From: Anaerosacchariphilus hominis
GTDB lineage: Bacteria; Bacillota; Clostridia; Lachnospirales; Lachnospiraceae
Reading direction: 5' to 3'
NCBI RefSeq assembly: GCF_014290175.1
Contig: NZ_JACOOR010000004.1
Coordinates: 186,001-250,000 of the forward strand
DNA length: 64,000 nt
The notes under the pieces were generated by a model. The model did not search any database and was not told the origin of the DNA. It saw nothing but the letters and a program-made list of their open reading frames with translations. Shown piece after piece: positions 53,124 through 62,253 of this stretch. The translations under genes were made by a program, and so were the position numbers. Numbering within the stretch: the stretch's first letter is position 1; each line of letters begins with the position of its first letter.

Positions 53124-53139
53124 GGAAATTCCTCTTTTC

Positions 53140-53197
53140 TTGTACTTTAGTGTAAATAATGCTATACTAATTATAACTGGATATCAGAAAAAAGCAA
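53140..53197. promoter_or_regulatory. overlapping, face-to-face promoters (+ and -)
   Basis: Plus strand: TTGTAC (53140-53145), 17 bases, TATACT (53163-53168) with a TGC extension. Minus strand: TTGCTT (53197-53192), 16 bases, TATAAT (53175-53170). The two -10 elements are one base apart, so polymerases would compete. Confidence 0.7.
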
Positions 53198-53230
53198 CGA
53201 AAAAGTGGAAACAGAAGGAGAACAAAGCGT

Positions 53231-55795
53231 ATGCGTGCAAAGCTGGAGCAGATTGCGGCGGGGAAAATCGAATACAGGAGGCCGTCACTTTCTCTGTCGG
53301 AATCCCTGATTGTGCTGAACTGCAGACCGGGAGAAAAGGCGGAGGGCAGCTTTACCCTTTCCGCGGATGAGACGGTCAAGGGTGTGGTCTATGCCTCGTC
53401 TTTCCGAATGAAAGTGGAGCATCCCAGCTTTCACAGCCGGAGCGCGCGGATCTCATATGTCTTTGACGCAGACGGATTCTGGGGCGGCGAGGAGATCGAG
53501 GGCGAGTTCTGTATCGTATCCGAGGCAGGGGAATATCTGCTGCCCTACCGGGTGCGGATCGAGGAGCATTCGAAGAATGAAGATGACAGCTATGCCTATT
53601 TTATCTCTGCGGATCCCATAGCGCCCCTGCCGGAGGAAAAGGCGAAGGAGCCGGAAGCGCAGGTGCTGGAGATCATTGAGGATCCAAAGGGAAAAGAAAC
53701 GGCGGATCTGACTCCGGCGGAGGCTGAAAAGCTCATCGGACAGATTTTAAGGGGGCGCTATCCGGCAGAGGCCGGATTTGAAAAACTGGAAAAGGCCTAT
53801 CATACCTATGGCGGTCAGGAGATGCTGAGCGGAATCTGTTCGATTCTGATCAAGAACGGGAGAACAGACGCGGAGAGTTTCAACTGGTATCGGAGAGGCG
53901 TCCGGATGGAACTGAAGATCACAAATCTTTTTGAGTATTTCATGATGTCGGTTCCGGAGCAGTATGAGGAACCCTTCCCGAAGAACCTGCTGTTGTATTT
54001 CCGTATGGAGAATACCCTGAATCAGGCTCAGAAGGCCATGTTGTACGCCAATATTATCCGCTATCAGGATGAACATTCCGATGTCTATCAGCTTTACCGG
54101 GAGCAGATCGAGGCCTTTATGCTGGATCAGCTTCTGGAGCGGCGCCAGAGTGAAGACATGGCTGTGATTTACGAGCGGTTTCTGGTGGAACAGCTTCTGA
54201 CCATCGACTTTGCAGAGGCTCTGGCGGATATTATGTTTCTGCGGCGGCTCACCTGCAGGGACCGGCGGATCCGTCAGGTACAGGTGGTCTACGAACAGCT
54301 CCAGAAGAGTTTTACGATTCCTCTGGTTCGGGGACAGGCGCTGATTCCTGTTTACACACCGGGAGCCATGATCCTTTTGGTGGACGAGCAGGGAAGCTGC
54401 TATTCCTCCAGCGTGCCCTATACTCTGACCCGGCTCATGAATGAGAGGCGCTATGTGGAAAAGTGCCGGGAGCTTCTCCGGTATCATCAGGGGCTGTATC
54501 TCTATCTCTGCGACGGTACTTCCCGGAGCCATGTGCTGACCGCCGAGAATGTGGAGAATTATAAGCGGGTTCTGAAGATCGAGGGCTTTACGGCCCATTA
54601 TAAAGAAAATGTACGGCAGGAGATTCTGCAGTTTTATTATGCAAATCACGATCTGGACGAGCTGGATCGGGAATTTTTTGTAACGGAGACCAACTATATG
54701 ACACCGAAGGACAGGGCCCGCTATACGGAGATCCTGATTCTCCGGGGACTCTGTGAGGAAGCCTGGGATATGATTGTCCGCCACGGATATTCCATGGTGC
54801 GAACCACCCTGCTGGTGCGTCTGACTGCCTGGCGGATCCGGGAAATTGAGTATGGCGAGAATGAGTTTCTGCTGAAGCTCTGTCTTTTTATGTTCCGGAA
54901 TCATAAGTACAATGAAGGGATCCTGGAGTATCTGGCGGGTTATTATTATGGTTCTTCGGAGACCATGGAAGCTATCTGGAAGGAAGCTAGAGCCTTTGAA
55001 CTGAATGTATTTGATCTGGAGGAACGGATGCTGGGACAGATGCTCTTTACGGGACAGCTGAGGGAAAGCGCTTCCGCGATCTTCCGGGATTACCGGAGCC
55101 TGGGCGGAGAAGGTATCGTGACAAGGGCCTACTTAACCTGGCTGGCCTGGGACGACTTTGTGCGGGACAATCCAGCGCCGGAGGAGACTTTCACCTACCT
55201 GGAACAGGCCATTGCCTGGGAAGAAAATCTGCCGGAGGTCTGCGGCCTGGCTTATCTGAAAGAACTGGCAGGGCGGCCGGAGTTAAGCGAGCACCAGAAG
55301 GTGCAGGCAGAGCGGATGTTGAAGGAATATATCCAGAAGCGGCTGCGCTTTGGCTTTATGAAGGCTCTGCTGGCGGGACTTGGCCGTTCGGAACTTCTGG
55401 AGGACAAGACCTTTGTGGAGTATCGGGCAGATCCCAGTCACCGGGTATTCATTCATTATGTGATTGAGACGCCCCGGGAGAAGAACTGCAGCTATATGGC
55501 AGAACGGATGTATCCGGTGGAGCCTGGAGTTTTTGTGAAGGAGTTTACCCTGTTTTATGGGGAGAGGCTGACCTGGTTTGTGACCGAACAGATGGAGGAC
55601 GGAACGGAGCAGGCCACTCCGGATCGGAGCTTCGTGGAGAAACAGGAAGAGCCTATGTGCACAGGAACCAAGTACGCGGATATTTATGAAATGTCCCGGG
55701 CTGTGGCAGAGCGGGATCAAGAGAAGTTGGAGAAACAGCTGGAAGATTATGGAGAGAAAAAGTTCCTGGTGGAGACCCTGTTTTCCTTAAAATAA
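53231..55795 (+). CDS. large DUF5717-like protein, unknown function
   Basis: An 854-residue protein that I associate with the Lachnospiraceae DUF5717 family. It has an N-terminal beta-rich domain (about 15-115, an immunoglobulin-like pattern with SLSESLIVLNCRPGEKAEGSF), an acidic linker (about 135-165), then a long all-helical repeat-like region (about 165-640) and a C-terminal mixed domain (about 690-830, HRVFIHYVIETP...). No signal peptide or membrane segment. It leads a three-gene unit with an Hsp70/actin-fold protein and a TPR protein, so it is likely the large partner or client adaptor of that ATPase. The ATG at 53231 has gaaggagaac upstream. Confidence 0.75.
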   Translation: MRAKLEQIAAGKIEYRRPSLSLSESLIVLNCRPGEKAEGSFTLSADETVKGVVYASSFRMKVEHPSFHSRSARISYVFDADGFWGGEEIEGEFCIVSEAGEYLLPYRVRIEEHSKNEDDSYAYFISADPIAPLPEEKAKEPEAQVLEIIEDPKGKETADLTPAEAEKLIGQILRGRYPAEAGFEKLEKAYHTYGGQEMLSGICSILIKNGRTDAESFNWYRRGVRMELKITNLFEYFMMSVPEQYEEPFPKNLLLYFRMENTLNQAQKAMLYANIIRYQDEHSDVYQLYREQIEAFMLDQLLERRQSEDMAVIYERFLVEQLLTIDFAEALADIMFLRRLTCRDRRIRQVQVVYEQLQKSFTIPLVRGQALIPVYTPGAMILLVDEQGSCYSSSVPYTLTRLMNERRYVEKCRELLRYHQGLYLYLCDGTSRSHVLTAENVENYKRVLKIEGFTAHYKENVRQEILQFYYANHDLDELDREFFVTETNYMTPKDRARYTEILILRGLCEEAWDMIVRHGYSMVRTTLLVRLTAWRIREIEYGENEFLLKLCLFMFRNHKYNEGILEYLAGYYYGSSETMEAIWKEARAFELNVFDLEERMLGQMLFTGQLRESASAIFRDYRSLGGEGIVTRAYLTWLAWDDFVRDNPAPEETFTYLEQAIAWEENLPEVCGLAYLKELAGRPELSEHQKVQAERMLKEYIQKRLRFGFMKALLAGLGRSELLEDKTFVEYRADPSHRVFIHYVIETPREKNCSYMAERMYPVEPGVFVKEFTLFYGERLTWFVTEQMEDGTEQATPDRSFVEKQEEPMCTGTKYADIYEMSRAVAERDQEKLEKQLEDYGEKKFLVETLFSLK

Positions 55796-55843
55796 CAGGA
55801 AGCTGATATGGAAAAAGACGGAAGAGACAGGAGGAGTAAACGG

Positions 55844-56938
55844 ATGGAATTTGTGGTCGGATTTGATCTGGGAAAGGATGTGTCGCAGATCAGCTGCTGG
55901 AATGAAAAGAGCAGAGAGCCGGTCTCCGTTTCGATCGTTCCCGGAGAGGAAAAGTTCCGGATTCCCACGGAGAATCTGGAACAGTTTATGAAGAAGTCCA
56001 TGCGGCTTTTGAAACCTTATGGAAAGATGCATGAGGCTTCTGCAGTGGTATTCTCGGTGGATGAGGTGGAGGAGAAGCAGACCGGGGAGATCCGGCGGAT
56101 GGCCATGCAGTTTCTGGGGATTCCGGAGAGCCGGATCTTCGTCCAGTCCCGACAGGAGAGTTTCTGCGCCTACGTGGTGAATCAGGCCAGGGAGTTCTGG
56201 CGGCACCAGGCGGTACTCTTTGACTGTGAAGGGGAGCTTCTGCAGGCGTCGGTACTGACTGTGAACAGCCGGACCATCCCGGCCATCGCCCGGGTGGAGC
56301 AGGAGGAGAGCTGGTGCGTTTCCGTATCGGGACTTCAAAAGGAAGAAAAGGACGAACTTTTGCAGCGCCTGGCCCGGGAACTCTTTTCCGAACGGCCGGT
56401 TTCCTCTGTGTATCTGGTGGGCGGGGGCTTCGAGGGGGACTGGTACGAGGAATCCCTGAAGATGCTTTGCGGAGCCGGAAGACGAGTCTTTGCAGGCAAT
56501 AATCTCTTTGCCAAGGGAGCCTGCTACAGCGCCATGCAGGAGACGAAGCCGGTGGAAGAGCGGGGGTATATTTTCCTGGGAAAGGATAAGATTTCCTACA
56601 ATGTGGGTCTGCTGACGCCGGGAGCGGGAAAGAACAGCGTCTTTACCCTGCTGAACGCAGGAACCAGCTGGTATGAGGCCAAGGCCGAGTGCACGGCCCT
56701 TCTGTGTACGGAGCCGGTGGTGGAGTTCCTGCTGAAGCCCCTGCAGGGAAAGGAGATCCTGAAGGAAAGCCTTTTGTTGGAGGGACTGCCGGATCGCCCG
56801 TCCCGGACCAGCAGACTCCGGATCCGGGCGGAGTTTAAGAGCGTGGACCGGCTGCAGGTGACGGTGACGGATCTGGGCTTCGGGGAGCTGTTCCCCTCTT
56901 CAGATTTGAGCTGGTCAGAGGAAGTGCAGCTTTCCTGA
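55844..56938 (+). CDS. Hsp70/actin-fold (ASKHA) protein, DUF5716-like
   Basis: A 364-residue protein. VVGFDLGKDVSQISCW at residues 4-19 is a phosphate-1 loop of the actin/Hsp70 superfamily, VLFDCEGELLQASVLTV near 127 is in the place of phosphate 2, and VYLVGGGFEGDWYEESLKML near 194 is an adenosine-type motif. No DnaK substrate domain is present. I link it to the DUF5716 family from memory. The ATG at 55844 has ggaggag 7 bases upstream and begins the fold; the ATG at 55808 would add 12 charged residues and is less likely. It follows the large gene directly. Confidence 0.72.
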   Translation: MEFVVGFDLGKDVSQISCWNEKSREPVSVSIVPGEEKFRIPTENLEQFMKKSMRLLKPYGKMHEASAVVFSVDEVEEKQTGEIRRMAMQFLGIPESRIFVQSRQESFCAYVVNQAREFWRHQAVLFDCEGELLQASVLTVNSRTIPAIARVEQEESWCVSVSGLQKEEKDELLQRLARELFSERPVSSVYLVGGGFEGDWYEESLKMLCGAGRRVFAGNNLFAKGACYSAMQETKPVEERGYIFLGKDKISYNVGLLTPGAGKNSVFTLLNAGTSWYEAKAECTALLCTEPVVEFLLKPLQGKEILKESLLLEGLPDRPSRTSRLRIRAEFKSVDRLQVTVTDLGFGELFPSSDLSWSEEVQLS

Positions 56939-56996
56939 GAGCGGGCCGGAAGCGGAAAAGAGAGAAAATTATCACGTTAGAAACGGAGCGGGAAAA

Positions 56997-57785
56997 ATGG
57001 GAGCAGTGATCATCTGCCGGCAGGAACCGGCAAAGACACCCTATTACATAGAAAGCATGGGAATCCGCCTGTATTCCATGGAGGAGCTGGCGTATTTCCT
57101 GTATGAAAATGTTTATCTGGCGGACCGGCAGATGCTGGGTCCCCGTCTCTGGGAGTGGATCCGCAGTGAGATCCACAATCCGGAGCTGGCGGATCGGCTG
57201 CAAAAGGGGGCGGAGGCCGGCAGCAGTATCCAGAACATGGTTCTGACGATTCTCCGGAGCGTGGACTATTACAGCCAGGAGGAACTGATGCAGCTGTCCT
57301 CCAAAATGAAGGTGCTGAATACCTACCAGGAGCAGGAACGGCTGAAGCTGCGGGCGGATGAGTATTTTATCAACGGTAACTACCAGGCGGCCATCTATGA
57401 ATATGAAAAGATTCTGGACATCCGCCAGAGCGAGCGGCTGGGCGTGGAGTTCTACGCCCATGTGTGGAACAACCTGGGGGTCTGCTACTGCCGTCTCTTC
57501 CAGTTCGGAAGGGCCGCCCAGGCATTCCGGACCTCCTGGCAGTATGAGCGGGATCCGGGGGTGCTGAAGGAGTATGTCTGCGCCATGCGGATGGGCCTGT
57601 CCGACCGGGACTTTGAGGAGGCCATGGATCTCCAGAACATCCGCGGAGAACAGCTGGCGGAGATCACCGAGGAGTATGAGAAGCTGGAAAAAGAGGCCGG
57701 GAACCATCTGGAACGGCCGAGAAATCCGGAGGAGCGGCTTTATGAGCTGCAACGGGAATATGAAAAAAATACCAGATACGCATAA
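56997..57785 (+). CDS. TPR-containing protein, third gene of the DUF5717/DUF5716 module
   Basis: A 262-residue soluble helical protein. Residues about 115-195 form tetratricopeptide repeats (RADEYFINGNYQAAIYEYEKIL, AHVWNNLGVCYCRLFQFGRAAQAFRTSW). The N-terminal part (ESMGIRLYSMEELAYFLYENVYL) is conserved-looking but unknown to me. A protein-protein adaptor for the two larger products is the simplest idea. The start is an ATG 58 bases behind the ASKHA gene. Confidence 0.75.
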   Translation: MGAVIICRQEPAKTPYYIESMGIRLYSMEELAYFLYENVYLADRQMLGPRLWEWIRSEIHNPELADRLQKGAEAGSSIQNMVLTILRSVDYYSQEELMQLSSKMKVLNTYQEQERLKLRADEYFINGNYQAAIYEYEKILDIRQSERLGVEFYAHVWNNLGVCYCRLFQFGRAAQAFRTSWQYERDPGVLKEYVCAMRMGLSDRDFEEAMDLQNIRGEQLAEITEEYEKLEKEAGNHLERPRNPEERLYELQREYEKNTRYA

Positions 57786-57790
57786 AACAG

Positions 57791-57820
57791 TTGACAGACC
57801 TTTTCTCTCTATGGTAAGAT
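57791..57820 (+). promoter_or_regulatory. promoter of the amino-acid ABC importer
   Basis: TTGACA (57791-57796), 18 bases, TAAGAT (57815-57820), followed by a leader of about 145 bases with no clear riboswitch. Confidence 0.7.
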
Positions 57821-57968
57821 ACAACAAGCAAACGCTTTATTGTTGTACAGTGGCCAATTAGCAGAGAATAAAAGCGGTAATGAGGCAAGAAAATCAAAGG
57901 TGCGGCGCAGAGGTACAAATCAGAAGCGTAAATAAAAGTCGCGACGTGTGCGGCAGCAGGAGGATATT

Positions 57969-58865
57969 ATGAAGAGAAAAGTTTTAAGCGTATTACTTTG
58001 CGGAGTACTGGCGGTGTCCATGCTGGCAGGCTGCGGTTCCAAATCCGGTGATGTGGTGACTAATACAGATACCGAGGACGCTGCGGAGAACGCGGCAGAG
58101 GATGGCTCTTCTGCCACAGATACCGAGACTGCCGCAGACAGCGATATGGCTTACGTGGTAGACAAGGGAACCCTGGTGGTAGGTATCACAGACTTCGAAC
58201 CCATGGATTATAAGGATGAGAACGGCGACTGGGTCGGCTTTGACGCAGATATGGCAAAGGCCTTCGCTGAGAGCCTGGGTGTCGATGTGGAGTTCGTGGA
58301 GATTGACTGGGATAATAAGGTCCTGGAGCTGGACGGCAAGAGCATCGACTGTGTATGGAATGGCATGACCCTGACCGATGAGGTTACAAGCTCCATGGAG
58401 TGTACCGGCGCTTACCTGAACAACGCGCAGGTAGTTGTAGTACCGAAGAATGTGGCAGATAAATATCAGGATACAGACAGCCTGGCAGACTTAAGCTTCG
58501 CCGTAGAGGCAGGCAGTGCCGGAGAGGCAGAGGTCAGCGCCCTGGGCTTGAACTATACACCGGTAAAGGCACAGTCCGACGCCCTGCTTGAGGTGGCAAG
58601 CGGAACCTCCGACGCGGCAGTCATCGACTCCCTGATGGCAGCAGCCATGATCGGTGAGGGAACCAGCTACGCGGATCTGACTTATACCGTAGCCCTGAAC
58701 AGCGAGAAGTACGGCGTAGGCTTCCGTAAGGGTTCTGATCTGGCAGCAGTTCTGGATGAGTTCTTCGTAAACGCCATGGCTGACGGCAGCATGCAGGCAT
58801 GCGCGGAGCAGTACGGCGTACAGGCAGCTCTGGTACAGGAGTAAAATAAAAGCGAAAGCAAAAGA
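57969..58865 (+). CDS. polar amino-acid ABC transporter substrate-binding lipoprotein
   Basis: The coding frame ends at 58844 (291 residues). A signal peptide with lipobox SMLAGCG (lipidated Cys about 20) is followed by an Asp/Ala/Thr-rich linker and an SBP_bac_3 domain (GTLVVGITDFEPMDYKDENGDWVGFDADMAKAFAE near 65-100; IDCVWNGMTLTDE; GFRKGSDLAAVLDEF). The NGM-TLTDE stretch and fold place it with glutamine/cystine/polar amino-acid receptors; the ligand is not certain. The ATG at 57969 behind aggaggat is preferred over the frame opening at 57948. Permease and ATPase follow. Confidence 0.9.
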
Positions 58866-58873
58866 GAAGTAGT

Positions 58874-59560
58874 ATGGAACGAATTATGGCGCAGATGCCG
58901 ATTGTAATCGGAGCACTGAACAGCGGTTTTCTGCAGACACTGAGATTGTTTTTTATCACATTGATAGGAGCGGTGCCGCTGGGACTTCTGATAGCCTTCG
59001 GCTCCATGTCCAAGTTCCGCCCCTTGAGCATGTTATCTAAGTTTATCGTCTGGATCATACGCGGTACGCCGCTTATGATCCAGCTCTTGATTATTTTTTA
59101 TTTTCCGGGTCTGGTTCTGCATAAGCAGATTTGGGGCGGCGGAGAGACAGGCCGTTTTCTGGCGGCTTCCATTTCCTTTATCATCAATTACGCCTGTTAT
59201 TTTTCTGAGATCTACCGGGGCGGCATTCAGAGTGTACCCGTGGGTCAGGAGGAAGCAGGTCTGGTGTTGGGCATGACCAAGACCCAGATCTTTTTTAAAG
59301 TCAAGCTCATGCAGATGATTAAGCGGATCGTACCGCCCATGTCCAACGAGATCATTACCCTGGTGAAGGATACCTCCTTGGCGCGTATCATCGCCCTGCA
59401 GGAGATCATCTGGGCCGGACAGGCCTTCATGAAGGGCTCCCAGGGAATCGCGGGAGAGATCTGGCCGCTGTTCTTTACAGCTGTTTACTATCTGATTTTC
59501 AACGGTGTTCTGACGGTCCTTCTGGAGCGTCTGGAGCGGAAGCTGGATTATTTCAGGTAA
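58874..59560 (+). CDS. amino-acid ABC transporter permease (HisMQ/GlnP type)
   Basis: A 228-residue permease with five membrane segments and the family's helix start FLQTLRLFFITLIGAVPLGLLI, the WIIRGTPLMIQL segment near 58 and the EAA loop GQEEAGLVLGMTKTQIFFKVKLMQMI near 123. One permease gene suggests a homodimer. The ribosome site is weak (gagaag). Confidence 0.92.
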   Translation: MERIMAQMPIVIGALNSGFLQTLRLFFITLIGAVPLGLLIAFGSMSKFRPLSMLSKFIVWIIRGTPLMIQLLIIFYFPGLVLHKQIWGGGETGRFLAASISFIINYACYFSEIYRGGIQSVPVGQEEAGLVLGMTKTQIFFKVKLMQMIKRIVPPMSNEIITLVKDTSLARIIALQEIIWAGQAFMKGSQGIAGEIWPLFFTAVYYLIFNGVLTVLLERLERKLDYFR

Positions 59561-59575
59561 GGAGGGCGGAATAGA

Positions 59576-60361
59576 ATGGCGATTCTGGAAGTAGAGCATG
59601 TAAGTAAGACCTTCGATAAGACGGAGGTATTAAAGGATATCAGCTTCTCCCTGGAGAAGGGGGACGTGGTATCCATCATCGGCTCCTCGGGAAGCGGAAA
59701 AACCACTTTCCTGCGGTGCCTGAATTTTCTGGAGCATCCGGATACGGGTGTGATCCGGGTCAATGGAGAGACTCTGTTTGACGCGGCGGACCCCCAGACC
59801 CGGCAGGAGTCGGAGATTCGGAAAAAACGGCTGCACTTTGGACTGGTCTTTCAGTCCTTTAACCTTTTTCCTCAGTACACAGCCCTGGGCAATGTGATGC
59901 TGGCCAAGGAACTGCTGGCCAAGGAACAGCCGGATTATAAAGCGAGAAAGAAAGAGATCCACGCAGAGATCGAGGAGGAGGCCAAAGGCCTGCTGACCCA
60001 GATGGGGTTGGCGGATCGGATGAACAACTATCCGCACCAGCTATCCGGCGGACAGTGCCAGCGTGTGGCTATTGCCCGGGCCCTGGCTTTGAAGCCTGAT
60101 ATCCTCTGTTTTGACGAGCCCACCTCGGCCCTGGATCCGGAACTGACCGGAGAGGTGCTGAAGGTTATCAAGGAGCTGGCGGATCAGAAGACTACCATGA
60201 TTATCGTGACCCATGAGATGGCATTTGCCCGTGATGTGGCCAGCCAGGTGATTTTCATGGACGACGGCCGGATCTTGGAAAAGGGAACACCGGCAGAAGT
60301 CTTCGAGCACACAAAAGAGGAACGGACCAGGCAGTTCTTGTCCCGGTTTACCCAGGGATAG
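59576..60361 (+). CDS. amino-acid ABC transporter ATP-binding protein (GlnQ type)
   Basis: A 261-residue ATPase: Walker [10 protein letters not shown] near 37, Q-loop [17 protein letters not shown] near 95, signature [15 protein letters not shown] near 156, Walker [15 protein letters not shown] near 176 and switch His in VTHEM near 211. An insertion (about 110-145, [21 protein letters not shown]) sits in the helical domain. aggagggcgg precedes the ATG. It completes the importer. Confidence 0.95.
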   Translation: MAILEVEHVSKTFDKTEVLKDISFSLEKGDVVSIIGSSGSGKTTFLRCLNFLEHPDTGVIRVNGETLFDAADPQTRQESEIRKKRLHFGLVFQSFNLFPQYTALGNVMLAKELLAKEQPDYKARKKEIHAEIEEEAKGLLTQMGLADRMNNYPHQLSGGQCQRVAIARALALKPDILCFDEPTSALDPELTGEVLKVIKELADQKTTMIIVTHEMAFARDVASQVIFMDDGRILEKGTPAEVFEHTKEERTRQFLSRFTQG

Positions 60362-60393
60362 GATTGCCGGAAAAGAAAGAAAAGGTAAATACA

Positions 60394-60437
60394 AAGAGCC
60401 GACAGCTGTTTCCGAAGGAGGAAAAATGTCGGCTCTT
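60394..60437 (+). terminator. intrinsic terminator of the amino-acid importer operon
   Basis: An 11-bp stem (aagagccgaca 60394-60404 with tgtcggctctt 60427-60437), then attcttt. Confidence 0.75.
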
Positions 60438-60519
60438 ATTCTTTGTTTCTCTTTTATCCTTATAAGAAAACGGTCGAATTATCAATTAGAATAAGTAATA
60501 ATCGGAGCCGGATCCGCTC

Positions 60520-60567
60520 TTGCATTTCAAAAAACCTTGGTTTATACTTCTTTAAGTACTAAAGAAG
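60520..60567 (+). promoter_or_regulatory. promoter of purF with a dyad at the start site
   Basis: TTGCAT (60520-60525), 17 bases, TATACT (60543-60548). A perfect 8-bp inverted repeat, cttcttta (60547-60554) and taaagaag (60560-60567), lies over the expected start. Further on a 6-bp hairpin gacggc/gccgtc (about 60592) and no purine riboswitch core is seen. Confidence 0.7.
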
Positions 60568-60669
60568 ATTCGAAGATCCAAAGTTCCGGACGGCTCATCT
60601 GCCGTCATCCGTACAGAAACGCATCTTTATAAGGACATTTATAAATAAGGCACAGGACGGAGGTATCCC

Positions 60670-62121
60670 ATGAACAACAAATATATCCATGAACAATACG
60701 AAGAGGACGAGAAGCTGAAAGAAGAATGCGGCGTCTTTGGAATCTATGATTTCGACGGCGGCGACGTGGCTTCCACTATTTATTACGGTCTGTTTGCTCT
60801 GCAGCACAGAGGACAGGAGAGCTGCGGTATCGCGGTCAGCGACACCAACGGCCCCAAGGGCAGTGTGAAAAGTCACAAGGGAATGGGCCTGGTCAATGAG
60901 GTCTTTACCCCGGAGTTACTGGAGGGCTTAAAGGGTGATATCGGCGTGGGTCATACCCGGTATTCCACGGCGGGAAGCAGTACCCGGGAGAATGCCCAGC
61001 CTCTGGTTTTGAATTATGTGAAGGGTACGCTGGGCCTGGCTCACAACGGCAATCTGGTGAACGCCCCGGAGCTTCGTCGGGAGCTGGAGTATACAGGAGC
61101 TATCTTTCAGACCACCATCGATTCCGAGGTCATTGCTTACCACATCGCCAGAGAGCGGATCCATACCGCCAGCGTAGAGGAGGCTGTATCCCGTGCCATG
61201 AATAAAATCAAGGGAGCCTATTCCCTGATTGTCATGTCTCCCAGAAAGCTTATCGGGGCCAGAGACCCCTACGGTTTCCGCCCATTGTGTATTGGAAAGC
61301 GCGATAATGCCTACATCCTGGCCAGCGAGACCTGCGCCCTGGATACCATCGGGGCCAGCTTCGTGCGGGATGTGGAGCCCGGCGAGATCGTGACCATTAC
61401 GCCCCAGAAGGGTATCGAGTCCGATAAGAGCCACTGCCTGCCGAAAGGACAGGAGGCAAGGTGTATCTTTGAATATATTTATTTCGCACGCCCGGATACC
61501 CATATCGACGGGGTCAGCGTCTACCAGTCCCGGATTTTGTCAGGAAAGTTTCTGGCCATAGACAGTCCGGTGGAGGCAGACTTGGTAGTGGGTGTACCGG
61601 AATCGGGTAATGCGGCGGCCCTGGGCTATTCCCTGCAGTCCGGAATTCCCTATGGCACTGCCTTTGTGAAGAACGGCTATGTGGGCCGTACCTTCATCAA
61701 ACCCAAGCAGAGCAACCGGGAGTCCAGCGTCCGGGTAAAACTGAACGTGTTAAAGGAAGCAGTGAACGGAAAGCGGGTTATCATGATTGACGACTCCATC
61801 GTACGCGGAACCACCAGCGACCGCATTGTGAGGATGCTTCGGGAGGCCGGGGCCAAAGAGGTACATATGCGGGTCAGCTCGCCGCCCTTCCTGCATCCCT
61901 GCTACTTCGGAACGGATGTGCCGGCGGAGGATCAGCTTATCGCCCATAACCGTACCATCGAGGAGATCCGTCAGGTTATCGGAGCCGATTCCTTGGCTTA
62001 TCTTCGGACCGAGCGTCTGGGCGAGATGATCGGAGGCATGGGACATTGCACCGCCTGTTTTACCGGCGATTATCCCATCGCGCCGCCCACCGAGGATATC
62101 CGCGGCAGCTTTGAAAAGTAG
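60670..62121 (+). CDS. purF: amidophosphoribosyltransferase
   Basis: A 483-residue enzyme for the first step of purine synthesis (PRPP plus glutamine to phosphoribosylamine). A 19-residue propeptide precedes the N-terminal nucleophile Cys (EECGVFGIYDFDG). The glutaminase domain (HRGQESCGI, GHTRYSTAG) is followed by the PRTase domain with VIMIDDSIVRGTTS near 371. Cluster Cys of the [4Fe-4S], oxygen-sensitive type are present (CIFEYIYFARPDT, HPCYFGTD, CTACFTGDYP). The ATG at 60670 has gacggaggt upstream. Complete. Confidence 0.97.
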   Translation: MNNKYIHEQYEEDEKLKEECGVFGIYDFDGGDVASTIYYGLFALQHRGQESCGIAVSDTNGPKGSVKSHKGMGLVNEVFTPELLEGLKGDIGVGHTRYSTAGSSTRENAQPLVLNYVKGTLGLAHNGNLVNAPELRRELEYTGAIFQTTIDSEVIAYHIARERIHTASVEEAVSRAMNKIKGAYSLIVMSPRKLIGARDPYGFRPLCIGKRDNAYILASETCALDTIGASFVRDVEPGEIVTITPQKGIESDKSHCLPKGQEARCIFEYIYFARPDTHIDGVSVYQSRILSGKFLAIDSPVEADLVVGVPESGNAAALGYSLQSGIPYGTAFVKNGYVGRTFIKPKQSNRESSVRVKLNVLKEAVNGKRVIMIDDSIVRGTTSDRIVRMLREAGAKEVHMRVSSPPFLHPCYFGTDVPAEDQLIAHNRTIEEIRQVIGADSLAYLRTERLGEMIGGMGHCTACFTGDYPIAPPTEDIRGSFEK

Positions 62122-62145
62122 CGGGAAGATCCGGATAAAATGGGA

Positions 62146-62174
62146 TTGAGATATTCCGGCGAATATAGTAAGAT
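62146..62174 (+). promoter_or_regulatory. promoter of purB
   Basis: TTGAGA (62146-62151), 17 bases, TAAGAT (62169-62174), 25 bases after the purF stop. Confidence 0.65.
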
Positions 62175-62253
62175 AGAAGAAGCAGTAAGTATTACGGCGG
62201 CATTTATTATAGAAGTAAGGCTGTAATGAAGCCTATAAAGAGGAGAGAAAGCA

